64,000 nucleotides of DNA from Celeribacter neptunius (lineage in GTDB: Bacteria; Pseudomonadota; Alphaproteobacteria; Rhodobacterales; Rhodobacteraceae), in the NCBI RefSeq assembly GCF_900113955.1, contig NZ_FORH01000002.1, positions 62,001-126,000 on the forward strand, in the 5' to 3' direction. The position numbers and the translations under genes were made by a program. A model generated the notes under the pieces. That model saw only the letters and a list, made by a program, of their open reading frames with translations, made no database searches and was not told where the DNA came from. Below, piece after piece: positions 1 to 7,808 of the stretch; position 1 is the stretch's first letter, and the number at the start of each line of letters is the position of its first letter.

Positions 1-75
1 GTGGTGCTGAGGGACGGAGATCCCATCGACCGCACCCTGCCCTCTTACCGTGAACTCGATGCAATCGTGAGCTGA
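1..75 (+). CDS. 3' end of a gene entering from the left edge
   Basis: The frame open from base 1 reads 24 codons to a TGA at 73-75, four bases before the next start codon, so it is probably the upstream member of the operon that follows. The last residues read GDPIDRTLPSYRELDAIVS. This resembles the closing segment of an amidohydrolase-type protein, but 24 residues are too few to name a family, so I leave the function open. Confidence 0.55.
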   Translation: MVLRDGDPIDRTLPSYRELDAIVS

Positions 76-79
76 TATC

Positions 80-1492
80 ATGAAACCCAATGTCGCTGCG
101 GCCAAGGCCGCCCTGTCCCATCTCGAATTGGACGAAAACCCCGCCACCATCCGCAACAAGAGCCGCGATTTCTTCTGGTATTCGCCGGTCTTGAAGGCCG
201 AGATGGACCATCTCGAGGCCGATTTCGTGGTCAATCCGAAATCCGAAGCCGAGGTGATCGAGGTCCTCAAGACCTGTTATGCCCATGACGTGCCGGTCAC
301 CTGTCGCGGCGGTGGCACCGGCAACTATGGTCAGGCCATGCCGCTGGCCGGTGGCTGTGTCATGCACCTGACCGGCATGAACAAGATCAAGGAGATCGGC
401 CAGGGCTATGTCGTCGCCGAACCCGGCATCATCATCAAGGAGATGGACGCCGAGCTGAAAGAGAAATCGGGTCAGGAGCTGCGCATGTTCCCCTCGACCT
501 ATTCGCAGGCCTCTTTGGGCGGCTTCATCGCCGGCGGTTCCGGCGGGGTCGGATCGGCCAATTGGGGCGCGCTCAGGGATCTGGGCAATATCAACCGCTT
601 GCGCGTGGTGACGATGGAAGCCGAACCGCAGGTGCACGACTTCACCGGCGAAGAACTGCACCGCGTTTCCCATGCCTATGGCACCAACGGCATCATCACC
701 GAGATCGAGATGCCTCTGGCCCCCGCTTATGAGTGGGTCGAGATGTTCGTGCGCTTCGACACGTTCCGCGCCGCCACCGAGTTTGCCGGCGCCCTGACCA
801 AGGAGCCGGGCATCCTGATCAAGCTCGCCTCGGTCTATGCCGCGCCGATCGCGCATAAGTATTTCCAGCGCGTCAAAGCCCATGTGACCGAAAACGATCA
901 CCTCTGCGGCCTCATGGTGGCCCCGCAATCGATGGACGGGTTCAAGACCCTTCTCGACCGCTTCGACGAGGGCGAGGTGATCTATCGCTCCGACAAGGTC
1001 GAGTGGGATCGCCATCCCGGCCCGGTCTATGAATATGGCTGGAACCACACCACGCTGCGCGCCCTCAAATTCGAGAAAGACCTGACCTATCTTCAGGTCC
1101 GTTACGGCGGCGATGTCGAGAAGGTGATGAACGCCTATGAGGCCTTCAAGGACGATCTCTACATGCATCTCGAGGTGATGCGTGAAGGCTCCGGGATCTC
1201 CTATGCCGGTCTGCCCATCGTCTTTCCAAAGGACAAGGCCGAGCTCGACGATCTGGTGGCACGCCACGAGGCGATGGACTGCATGATCTTCAACCCGCAT
1301 CGCTATACGCTCGAGGAAGGCGGACGCCAGTCCACCGACCAACGCCAGCTCGATTTCAAACGCGAGGCCGACCCGAAGGGGCTATTGAACCCCGGCAAGA
1401 TGATCGCCTGGGACGATCCCGAATTCGATTACGCCGACATGTACAGCTACGCCAAGATCTTGCCGAAACCGCAAGAGGAGCCGGCGCAATGA
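80..1492 (+). CDS. FAD-binding oxidoreductase (VAO/PCMH type)
   Basis: This 470-residue protein has the layout of the vanillyl-alcohol-oxidase/PCMH flavoenzymes. A FAD-binding domain spans roughly residues 45-220, with the pyrophosphate loop CRGGGTGNYGQ at 75-85 and GGFIAGGSGGVGS at 148-159. A substrate domain follows, and the usual closing motif GLLNPGKM is at 434-441. There is no signal peptide, so it should be cytosolic. The start is the ATG five bases after the preceding stop; the ribosome site is weak, suggesting coupling. The stop overlaps the next gene in an ATGA. Its substrate is unknown. With two reductases, an Fe(II) oxygenase and a creatininase-family hydrolase downstream, it probably oxidises a small N-containing molecule in a catabolic route. 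Family assignment is strong, role is inference. Confidence 0.85.
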   Translation: MKPNVAAAKAALSHLELDENPATIRNKSRDFFWYSPVLKAEMDHLEADFVVNPKSEAEVIEVLKTCYAHDVPVTCRGGGTGNYGQAMPLAGGCVMHLTGMNKIKEIGQGYVVAEPGIIIKEMDAELKEKSGQELRMFPSTYSQASLGGFIAGGSGGVGSANWGALRDLGNINRLRVVTMEAEPQVHDFTGEELHRVSHAYGTNGIITEIEMPLAPAYEWVEMFVRFDTFRAATEFAGALTKEPGILIKLASVYAAPIAHKYFQRVKAHVTENDHLCGLMVAPQSMDGFKTLLDRFDEGEVIYRSDKVEWDRHPGPVYEYGWNHTTLRALKFEKDLTYLQVRYGGDVEKVMNAYEAFKDDLYMHLEVMREGSGISYAGLPIVFPKDKAELDDLVARHEAMDCMIFNPHRYTLEEGGRQSTDQRQLDFKREADPKGLLNPGKMIAWDDPEFDYADMYSYAKILPKPQEEPAQ

Positions 1493-2088
1493 GCTCGCCC
1501 GCATCCAAGGGCCGGGTGTTGGTGCTCTACGCCCACCCCTGTCCCGAAAGCTTCAACGCGGCAGTACATGAGGTGGTCGTGGACACGCTCACCAAATCCG
1601 GTTGGGAGGTCGACGATTGCGATCTCAATGCCGAGGGCTTTCAGCCGGTACTGACCACCGAGGACCGTCGCGGCTATCACGACGAGCCCGACAATATCGA
1701 CCCGGTGCGCCCCTACGTGGAGCGACTTCAGGCCGCCGATGCGCTGGTCATGGTCTTCCCGGTGTGGAATTTCGGCTACCCGGCGATCCTCAAGGGCTTT
1801 CTCGACCGGATTTTCCTGCCGGGCGTGTCGTTCAAACTGAAGGACGGCAAGGTCCGCCCGGGCCTCACCAACATCAAGCGGCTCTATGCCTGCACCACCT
1901 ATGGCGGCACGCGGATGCGGGCGATGATGAATGGTGATCCGCCGCGCAAATGCGTCACACGGCCCGTCTGGTACGCCTGTGGCATGCCGAAAAAGAAATA
2001 CATCGGCCTCTATGACATGAACCGCAACGAGGCGCCGAAACTCAAGGCGCATCTCGAGCGGGTGCGACGCGAGATGGAGGCGATGTGA
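1489..2088 (+). CDS. NAD(P)H-dependent oxidoreductase, flavodoxin-like fold (copy 1)
   Basis: A 199-residue protein of the NQO1/KefF/YwrO family, which binds FMN or FAD in a flavodoxin-like fold and passes hydride from NAD(P)H to flavins or quinones. The phosphate-binding segment VLYAHPCPESFNAAVHE lies near the N terminus (about 11-27), and the family block FPVWNFGYPAILKGFLDR lies in the middle, followed by the expected Gly/Val turn. It overlaps the FAD oxidase by four bases (ATGA) and the next gene by one. It is clearly related to its neighbour at 2088-2708, so the operon carries a tandem pair. The two may form a heterodimer or feed reduced flavin to a partner; that is inference. Confidence 0.85.
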   Translation: MSSPASKGRVLVLYAHPCPESFNAAVHEVVVDTLTKSGWEVDDCDLNAEGFQPVLTTEDRRGYHDEPDNIDPVRPYVERLQAADALVMVFPVWNFGYPAILKGFLDRIFLPGVSFKLKDGKVRPGLTNIKRLYACTTYGGTRMRAMMNGDPPRKCVTRPVWYACGMPKKKYIGLYDMNRNEAPKLKAHLERVRREMEAM

Positions 2089-2708
2089 TGAAACGCGCCC
2101 TCGTGGTCTACTGCCACCCGCGCGAGACCTCGTTCAATTTCGGCATCAAGGCCCGGGTGATCGAGCGGCTCGAGGCGGCCGGTGTCGACTATCGCCTGCG
2201 CGATCTCTATGCCGAGGGGTTCGATCCGGTGCTCTCGGCGCATGATCACGAGGTCTATGAGAACGTGCCGGAGAACCGTGCCCTCGTGGAACGGGACTGC
2301 GACGATCTCCTGTGGTGCGACAGCCTGATCTTTGTCTACCCGACCTGGTGGTACGGGCTGCCGGCGATGCTCAAGGGCTGGCTCGACCGGACCATGGTCT
2401 CGGGCGTCGCCTTCATCATGCCGCAGAGTGACGGTGAGGATATCAAACCGGGGCTGACGCATATCACCAAACTGGGCGTCTTCACCACCTGCGGCGCCTC
2501 GCGTTGGCTCACCTTCATGGTCGGCGCGCCGGGCAAGCGCACGCTGATGCGCGGGCTCCGTGTGATCCTCGCCAAGCGTTGCAAGACCGCCTTTGCCGCC
2601 CATTATCTGATGGACAGCTCGACGCAGGCAAGCCGCGCCAAACATATCGAACGGGTCTCGACCAGGCTCGATCGCCTGATCAAGGCACCGACCCCGAAGG
2701 AGGGATGA
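2088..2708 (+). CDS. NAD(P)H-dependent oxidoreductase, flavodoxin-like fold (copy 2)
   Basis: The second member of the tandem pair, 206 residues from the ATG at 2088. A GTG at 2085 is possible, but GGAGG sits seven bases before the ATG and the TGATG junction is typical of coupled genes. The same blocks as in copy 1 are visible: VVYCHPRETSFNFG near the N terminus and FVYPTWWYGLPAMLKGWLDR in the middle. Sequence outside these blocks is quite different from copy 1, so this is an old duplication rather than a recent one. It should reduce a flavin or quinone with NAD(P)H in the cytosol. Its stop is directly followed by the next ATG. Confidence 0.85.
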   Translation: MKRALVVYCHPRETSFNFGIKARVIERLEAAGVDYRLRDLYAEGFDPVLSAHDHEVYENVPENRALVERDCDDLLWCDSLIFVYPTWWYGLPAMLKGWLDRTMVSGVAFIMPQSDGEDIKPGLTHITKLGVFTTCGASRWLTFMVGAPGKRTLMRGLRVILAKRCKTAFAAHYLMDSSTQASRAKHIERVSTRLDRLIKAPTPKEG

Positions 2709-3647
2709 ATGGACATACCTGTACTCGACTGGCAACGGTTTGCCACCGGTGCCGATACCGACGGATTCGTGAAAGACTTGGGCGCGGCCTGCCGCGACAC
2801 CGGGTTCTTCCTGATTTCCGGCCATGGCATTCCCGAGGCATTGATCGCTGATGTTTTCGCGAAAGGCGATGAATTCTTTGCCCTCCCCGTGGCAGAGAAG
2901 TCCGTGATCGACATCCGCAACAACCCGCACAATCGTGGCTGGGCCTGTCAGGGCTCCGAGGCATTGGACGAGACCTCCGGGATGATGGACCGCAAGGAAG
3001 CCTTCAATGTCGGGTTCGATCTGCCCGCTGACGATCCACGTGTTCTGGCCGGCGAGCCGTTTCGCGGCGTCAATGTCTGGCCCGAGGTGGACGGGTTCCG
3101 CGACACGATGCTCGGCTATTACAAGGCGGTGCTCGATCTCTCGGTGGCGCTGCACCGGGCGTTCGAGATGGACCTCGGCCTGCCCGAAGGCTATTTCCCA
3201 CCGCATTTCACCGAGCCGATGGCGACGCTCCGTGTGCTCTCCTACCCGGCCGCGCCGGATGGCGAAGGCATTGGTGCCGGCGCGCACACCGATTACGGCT
3301 CTGTGACCATGCTGATGACCGACGGTGTCGGCGGCTTGCAGGTCAAGCCGCGCGGCCCGGAAAACCAGAGCGGCTGGATGGATGTCCCGCATGTGCCGGG
3401 TGCCTTTGTGGTCAATATCGGTGACTGCCTGATGCGCTGGTCGAATGACATCTATGTCTCGACCCCGCACCGGGTGCTGCCGCCGAAACAAGCCCGACGC
3501 TCCATCGCCTTTTTCCTCGACCCGAACCCCGACAGCGTCATCGCAGCGCTGCCGGGCACGGGTGAGGCCAAATACCCCGCGATCACCGGCGCCGATTATC
3601 TGCGCGCCCGGCTGGACGCGACCTACACGCCAAAGGAAGTCAAATGA
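2709..3647 (+). CDS. Isopenicillin-N-synthase-like Fe(II)/2-oxoglutarate dioxygenase
   Basis: A 312-residue non-haem iron oxygenase with a DIOX_N-like N-terminal half and a double-stranded beta-helix half. The iron triad is visible as H193-x-D195 (in AHTDYGS) and H254 (in TPHRVLPP), and the 2-oxoglutarate-type R-x-S is R263-R-S265 followed by IAFF. It begins on the base after the previous stop, with AGGAGG five bases upstream, and overlaps the next gene by four bases. The family includes hydroxylases and ring-forming or ring-opening oxygenases; bacterial copies in such operons are rarely characterised. Here it probably hydroxylates or oxidatively opens the operon's substrate before hydrolysis by the creatininase-family enzyme. 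Substrate not determinable. Confidence 0.88.
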   Translation: MDIPVLDWQRFATGADTDGFVKDLGAACRDTGFFLISGHGIPEALIADVFAKGDEFFALPVAEKSVIDIRNNPHNRGWACQGSEALDETSGMMDRKEAFNVGFDLPADDPRVLAGEPFRGVNVWPEVDGFRDTMLGYYKAVLDLSVALHRAFEMDLGLPEGYFPPHFTEPMATLRVLSYPAAPDGEGIGAGAHTDYGSVTMLMTDGVGGLQVKPRGPENQSGWMDVPHVPGAFVVNIGDCLMRWSNDIYVSTPHRVLPPKQARRSIAFFLDPNPDSVIAALPGTGEAKYPAITGADYLRARLDATYTPKEVK

Positions 3648-4432
3648 AACGCTATGACTGGGCCGAATACCGCACCACGGAATTCGCCAATTTCGACCCC
3701 GAGAAAACCATCGTGATCCTGCCCACGGCCGCCGTGGAACAGCACGGGCCGCATCTGCCGGTCGGTGTCGACACCTATATCAACGAGGGCATGCTGGCGG
3801 AATTGCGCGCCTGCTGCCCCGAGGATCTCGACATTCTCATCCTGCCGGTGCAGGCGGTGGGCAAATCCAATGAGCATATCCATGCCAAGGGCACGCTGAC
3901 CTACACGGCCAAGACCGCTTTGGACGCCTGGACCGAGATCGGGCTGTCGGTGGCGCGCGCGGGGCTCAAGAAGATGGTCATCGTCAACTCCCATGGTGGC
4001 AATCTCGATCTGATCTCCATTCTGGGCCGCGAATTGCGGGTGCAGGCCGGAATGATGGTGGTGAAATGCCAATGGGGCAATTTCGGCAAGCCCGAGGGCA
4101 TGTACAGCGAGCAGGAAAGCAAATTCGGCATCCATGGCGGCGATTTCGAAACCTCGCTGATGCTGCATTTCAAACCGCATCTCGTCGACATGGAACAGGC
4201 CGAGGATTTCCGCTCGACCGCCGAAACCGCGCCGATCTCCCCCATCGGGCCGGTGAACCTGGCGTGGGTGTCGAAAGACCTCAATCCCAAGGGCACGGTG
4301 GGGGAAGCCCATCTGGCCACGGTCGAGAAAGGCAAGGCCACCGCCGAGCATATGGTGGCGGGTTTCATCGAGATGCTGAAACAGTTCCGCGATCTCTCGA
4401 CCGAGGGCTATGCGCGGACCATTCCGGAGTGA
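3644..4432 (+). CDS. Creatininase-family amidohydrolase
   Basis: A 262-residue protein with the creatininase metal-site layout: E32-Q-H34-G-P-H37 and D43 near the N terminus, a NSHGGN segment near the middle, and GGDFETSLM with a further acidic ligand. Members hydrolyse cyclic amides (creatinine), formamides (ArfB) or related C-N bonds with a pair of divalent metals, so true creatininase activity cannot be assumed. It is the last gene of the left operon and overlaps the oxygenase by an ATGA. A strong bidirectional hairpin follows within 60 bases. The role as the C-N-cleaving step of an N-heterocycle or amide route is inference from the neighbours. Confidence 0.85.
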   Translation: MKRYDWAEYRTTEFANFDPEKTIVILPTAAVEQHGPHLPVGVDTYINEGMLAELRACCPEDLDILILPVQAVGKSNEHIHAKGTLTYTAKTALDAWTEIGLSVARAGLKKMVIVNSHGGNLDLISILGRELRVQAGMMVVKCQWGNFGKPEGMYSEQESKFGIHGGDFETSLMLHFKPHLVDMEQAEDFRSTAETAPISPIGPVNLAWVSKDLNPKGTVGEAHLATVEKGKATAEHMVAGFIEMLKQFRDLSTEGYARTIPE

Positions 4433-4462
4433 GAAGCCGCGCGAGGACGGCAAGACAGACGT

Positions 4463-4490
4463 AAAAAGGGGGCCATTGGCCCCCTTTCCT
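4463..4490. terminator. Bidirectional rho-independent terminator
   Basis: GGGGGCC and GGCCCCC pair around a 3-base loop at 4468-4484, with a T-rich stretch on each side (TTTCCTTTT on plus, TTTTT on minus). It sits between two convergent operons, the oxygenase/creatininase operon ending at 4432 and the ABC importer ending at 4493, and can stop both. Confidence 0.85.
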
Positions 4491-4492
4491 TT

Positions 4493-5692
4493 TCACTCCT
4501 CCAGTTTCGGCGCGGTGATGCCGCCAAAGGCGCCCCCGAAGGCCGAGGGGCTTTCAGGTTTTGGTGCGGCGGGTTCAGCCGATTCCGGCGCAGGCGTCGC
4601 CCCGCCCAGCCCACCGAACGCGCCGCCAAAGGCCGAATTGGACTTGGGCAAGGTGCTTTGTTGCTTTTGCTCGGCTTCGATCCTGGCCTTTTGTGCTGCG
4701 CGCAACTCTTCCTGACGGTCGAGCTTTTCTTGCAGCACCGCCGCCTCGCACATGGAACTGTCATGGCGTGACCCGGCAAAGCTCACCACGGCGATGATCC
4801 CCACGAGAATGGCAAAGACCACCCCCGGATGGGTCAGCGCCCGGGTCACCGGATTGGCATAGAGCGGCGAGCGCGACGCCCGTCCGCCCATCTCCGCCTC
4901 CTTGCGGCGCTGATAGGCTTCGTTGGTCAGAGCCCCCACCAGGGTGATGGTGATGATGATCACCGCCAGCGCCGACAGCGAGGGATCGGTGCCGTGACGG
5001 ACTTTCGAGGCCAGCGCCGTGGTGAATGTGCTCTCGGAGAGCACGGTGAACACGGTGGTGTTGTAATTCTCGAAAGAGGCCAGAAGCGTGATGAAGGCGG
5101 CAGAGCCGATGGCGGGCGCCATGAAGGGCAAGAGGATCTTGCGAAACGCCTGTCCCGGCGTGGCACCCAGATCCAGCGCCGCCTCGGTCTGGGTCGCGTC
5201 AAAGCGCTGCAGACGCGCGATGAACACCAGCATGGCATAGGCGGAGATGAAGGTGATCTGGCCCACGATCGTGAGGAAATAGCCATTGTACAGCCCGCCT
5301 GCCCCGAACCCGCGCGAGATCTGGCCCCACAAGACGATGGTCGAGATCCCCAAGACAACGCCCGGGATCAGGATCGGCAGGATCAGCACGGTGTAGAGCG
5401 TGGCGCGGAGTTTCGAGGGCAGCTCGGAGAGCGCCAGAGCGCCGGCCAACCCGATCGGCACGGCGAGCGCCACCACGCCCGCGCCGATGATCACCGAGTT
5501 CAGGAGCCCGTCCATCAGGCGCTGGTTGCCGAACAACTCGCCGAACCAGCCGGTGGTGAAGCATTCCCATGGCACGACGCGCGGGAATTTCGACGAGTTG
5601 AAAGCGGTGATCACCATGATCACCAGCGGCCCGAACAGGAAGGAAAAGAAAGCCACGGCATAGGCGCCGCCGAAAAGCGTGTTGCGGTTCAT
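4493..5692 (-). CDS. ABC importer permease (PotC/PotI type) with a long extra C-terminal domain
   Basis: The first 265 residues are a normal spermidine/putrescine-type inner-membrane permease with six hydrophobic segments and the ATPase-docking motif EAALDLGATPGQAFRKILLP at 170-189. The protein then runs on to 399 residues, where PotC/PotI proteins end near 260-280. The extra part has a seventh membrane segment (289-306, VVFAILVGIIAVVSFAG), a charged, probably coiled-coil stretch (about 315-345) and a Pro/Ala/Gly tail in which SAFGGAFGG occurs twice (353-361 and 383-391). If the usual topology holds, the tail is periplasmic. The start is the ATG at 5692, overlapping the other permease by ATGA; the frame is open further upstream, but that is the shadow of the neighbour. 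Confidence 0.88.
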   Translation of the reverse strand: MNRNTLFGGAYAVAFFSFLFGPLVIMVITAFNSSKFPRVVPWECFTTGWFGELFGNQRLMDGLLNSVIIGAGVVALAVPIGLAGALALSELPSKLRATLYTVLILPILIPGVVLGISTIVLWGQISRGFGAGGLYNGYFLTIVGQITFISAYAMLVFIARLQRFDATQTEAALDLGATPGQAFRKILLPFMAPAIGSAAFITLLASFENYNTTVFTVLSESTFTTALASKVRHGTDPSLSALAVIIITITLVGALTNEAYQRRKEAEMGGRASRSPLYANPVTRALTHPGVVFAILVGIIAVVSFAGSRHDSSMCEAAVLQEKLDRQEELRAAQKARIEAEQKQQSTLPKSNSAFGGAFGGLGGATPAPESAEPAAPKPESPSAFGGAFGGITAPKLEE

Positions 5693-6612
5693 TTGCCGAT
5701 CTCCCCGACCGAGACCTTGAAGACCCGCATGGTCAACAACACAAAGGAGATACAGGTGAACAGCAGCACCACGGCATAGGCCGAGCCTCTGGGCCAGTTG
5801 GAGCTTTCGTTGAACCACTGATAGATCACCTGCGTGAACCACAAGGACGACGGCCCGCCCAAGATCTGCGGCGCGGCCAGTGCGCCTGCGGTGAGCATGA
5901 AGACCATGGTGGCGCCCGAGACGATCCCCGGCTTGGCAATCGGCAGGACCACCCGCCAATGTACCCGCCACAAGGGCGCGCCCATATCGCGCGCGGCCTC
6001 GACCTGGGTATGATCCAGCGCCTCGATGGCGTTGTACATCGGGAAGATCATCAACAGGATATAGGCGTAGGACAGGCCGAAATAGAGCGCCACATCGGCA
6101 CGGATGAAATCCACCGGCACGTCCCAGAGCCCGATCTGCATCCCGACCGTATTGACCACACCGGTGGCGCCAAAGAGCACGCGAAAGGCAAAGGCCCGCA
6201 GGATCTCGTTGATCCAATAGGGGATGATCAAACCGATCACCATCAGCCTTGCCGCGACGCCCTTGGCCCCATGTGCCAGAATATAGGCAATCGGGTAGCA
6301 GATCAGCACATCGATCAGCGTGACAATCACCGCCGCCACAATCGTGCGCAGCAGGATCATCAGATCGAGCGTGTTCACCGAGCCGTCATTGTTGAAGAAA
6401 AAGCTGCGATACTGATCGAGCGTGTAGTGATCCGCCTCTGTGCCGATCTGATCCGCTGGCAGGTTGAAACGGAAGGAATAATCGAGCATCGAGAGCTGCG
6501 GCAGGGTGATGAAGACCACCACCCAGAGCGTCACCGCAATGGCGACGAACAGCGCCGCCCCCATACCATGTTTCGCAAGCATCGTGTCATAGGCGAGTTT
6601 CAGCTGTTTCAT
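5689..6612 (-). CDS. ABC importer permease (PotB/PotH type)
   Basis: A 307-residue inner-membrane protein with six predicted membrane helices and the EAA loop VEAARDMGAPLWRVHWRVVL in its last third, which docks to the ATPase. A large periplasmic loop after the first helix (residues about 45-90) is typical of PotB/PotH. It overlaps the ATPase gene by ATGA upstream and the second permease by ATGA downstream, so all three are co-translated. Together with the binding protein it should import a small organic cation or zwitterion such as a polyamine; the aminotransferase and aldehyde dehydrogenase nearby make a 2-aminoethane sulfinate/sulfonate possible. Confidence 0.9.
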   Translation of the reverse strand: MKQLKLAYDTMLAKHGMGAALFVAIAVTLWVVVFITLPQLSMLDYSFRFNLPADQIGTEADHYTLDQYRSFFFNNDGSVNTLDLMILLRTIVAAVIVTLIDVLICYPIAYILAHGAKGVAARLMVIGLIIPYWINEILRAFAFRVLFGATGVVNTVGMQIGLWDVPVDFIRADVALYFGLSYAYILLMIFPMYNAIEALDHTQVEAARDMGAPLWRVHWRVVLPIAKPGIVSGATMVFMLTAGALAAPQILGGPSSLWFTQVIYQWFNESSNWPRGSAYAVVLLFTCISFVLLTMRVFKVSVGEIGK

Positions 6613-7727
6613 GTGTCACTCGCCATATCGGCCACCGGCAGGATGGTGGCGTTCATCGGCGCAAAACCGAGAGACAGGGTTTCACCGGCGGCAGGCAGGC
6701 TGCCCGCGAGCCCGGCATTGACCATGGAGACGCGCAATTCGCTGTCCCCCGCCTTGGCAAAGACATGGTTCGTGGCGCCCTCAAACTCCTGACGGGTGAG
6801 TGTCGCCTCGAACGCGTTGTCACCGGCGCCGGGAACAAGCTGTTCCGGCCGCACGAACAAAAGCGCCTTGTCCCCGGCCTTGTATTTGCGACCGCCCCCG
6901 ACCCGGGCCTCAAACGTCCCCATCGGTGTGTCGAGCGCCGCCGTCTCGCCGCTTTGCACCTTGATGACGCCCTGCAAGGCGTTGTTTTCCCCGACGAAAG
7001 AAGCCACGAAGGCCGAGCGCGGCCGGTTGTAGATCCGATCCGGTTCACCGACCTGCTCGATCACCCCCTTGCTCATCACCGCGACGCGGTCGGACATGGT
7101 CAACGCCTCGCCCTGATCGTGGGTGATGTAGATAAAGGTCACGCCCACCTGTTTCTGAATGGCGCGCAGTTCCGTGCGCATATGCTGGCGCAGCTTCAAG
7201 TCCAACGCCGAAAGCGGCTCATCGAGCAACAGGATATCCGGCTCCACCGCCAGCGCACGGGCAATCGCAACGCGCTGTTTCTGGCCGCCCGACAGCTCCG
7301 AGACCTTCTTGTCGCCAATCCCCGGCAGGGCGATCATCTCCAACAGCTCATCGGCCCGTTTGCGGCGCTCTTTCTTGGATACCCCGCGCACCTCGAGCGG
7401 AAAGGCGATATTATCGGCGACCGACATCAGCGGAAACAGCGCGAGATGCTGGAAAATCAGCGCAGTGGGGCGCTTGTTCGGACCGACACCGGCCATATCC
7501 TTGCCGCCGATCAGCACCTTGCCCTCGGTCGGCTCGGAAAAGCCGGAGATACAGCGCAACAGCGTGGTCTTGCCGCAGCCTGACGGGCCCAGGAAAGAAA
7601 AGAATTCGCCGGAATTGATCTTGAGATTGGCGTTGTCGACGGCGGTGAAATTGCCGAACCGGATGGAAACGTGATCGAGGAGGACGGAGCGATCCGGGGT
7701 CTGGTCGGGCCGGGATGTATCGGGCAT
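6609..7727 (-). CDS. ABC importer ATPase (PotA/PotG type)
   Basis: A 372-residue ATPase of the importer. Walker A GPSGCGKT is at 47-54, the signature LSGGQ at 145-149 and Walker B LLLDE at 166-170. About 110 C-terminal residues look like the TOBE domain found in PotA-like proteins. I start it at the ATG at 7727, which has AGAGAGG eight bases upstream and gives MPDTSRPD; the frame is open for 16 more codons without support. It lies 81 bases after the binding-protein gene, with a stem-loop in between (7758-7795), and overlaps the first permease by four bases. Confidence 0.92.
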   Translation of the reverse strand: MPDTSRPDQTPDRSVLLDHVSIRFGNFTAVDNANLKINSGEFFSFLGPSGCGKTTLLRCISGFSEPTEGKVLIGGKDMAGVGPNKRPTALIFQHLALFPLMSVADNIAFPLEVRGVSKKERRKRADELLEMIALPGIGDKKVSELSGGQKQRVAIARALAVEPDILLLDEPLSALDLKLRQHMRTELRAIQKQVGVTFIYITHDQGEALTMSDRVAVMSKGVIEQVGEPDRIYNRPRSAFVASFVGENNALQGVIKVQSGETAALDTPMGTFEARVGGGRKYKAGDKALLFVRPEQLVPGAGDNAFEATLTRQEFEGATNHVFAKAGDSELRVSMVNAGLAGSLPAAGETLSLGFAPMNATILPVADMASDT

Positions 7728-7757
7728 GTTGCCTCTCTTATGAATTGGATATGAAAA

Positions 7758-7795
7758 GGCCCCGCGCAGGCACATCCATGGGCGCGCGCGGGGCC
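7758..7795 (-). terminator. Stem-loop between binding-protein and ATPase genes
   Basis: A perfect 10-bp stem (GGCCCCGCGC at 7758-7767 with GCGCGGGGCC at 7786-7795) is followed on the minus strand by TTTT. It lies 13 bases after the binding-protein stop. I read it as a partial terminator or mRNA-end protector that gives more binding protein than membrane components. Confidence 0.7.
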
Positions 7796-7808
7796 AGATC
7801 TTCAGCGT

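Noticed and set aside
3901-4368. A 155-codon frame antisense to the creatininase-family gene
   Set aside because: No ribosome site and no family resemblance; the sense gene has the complete metal-binding pattern.
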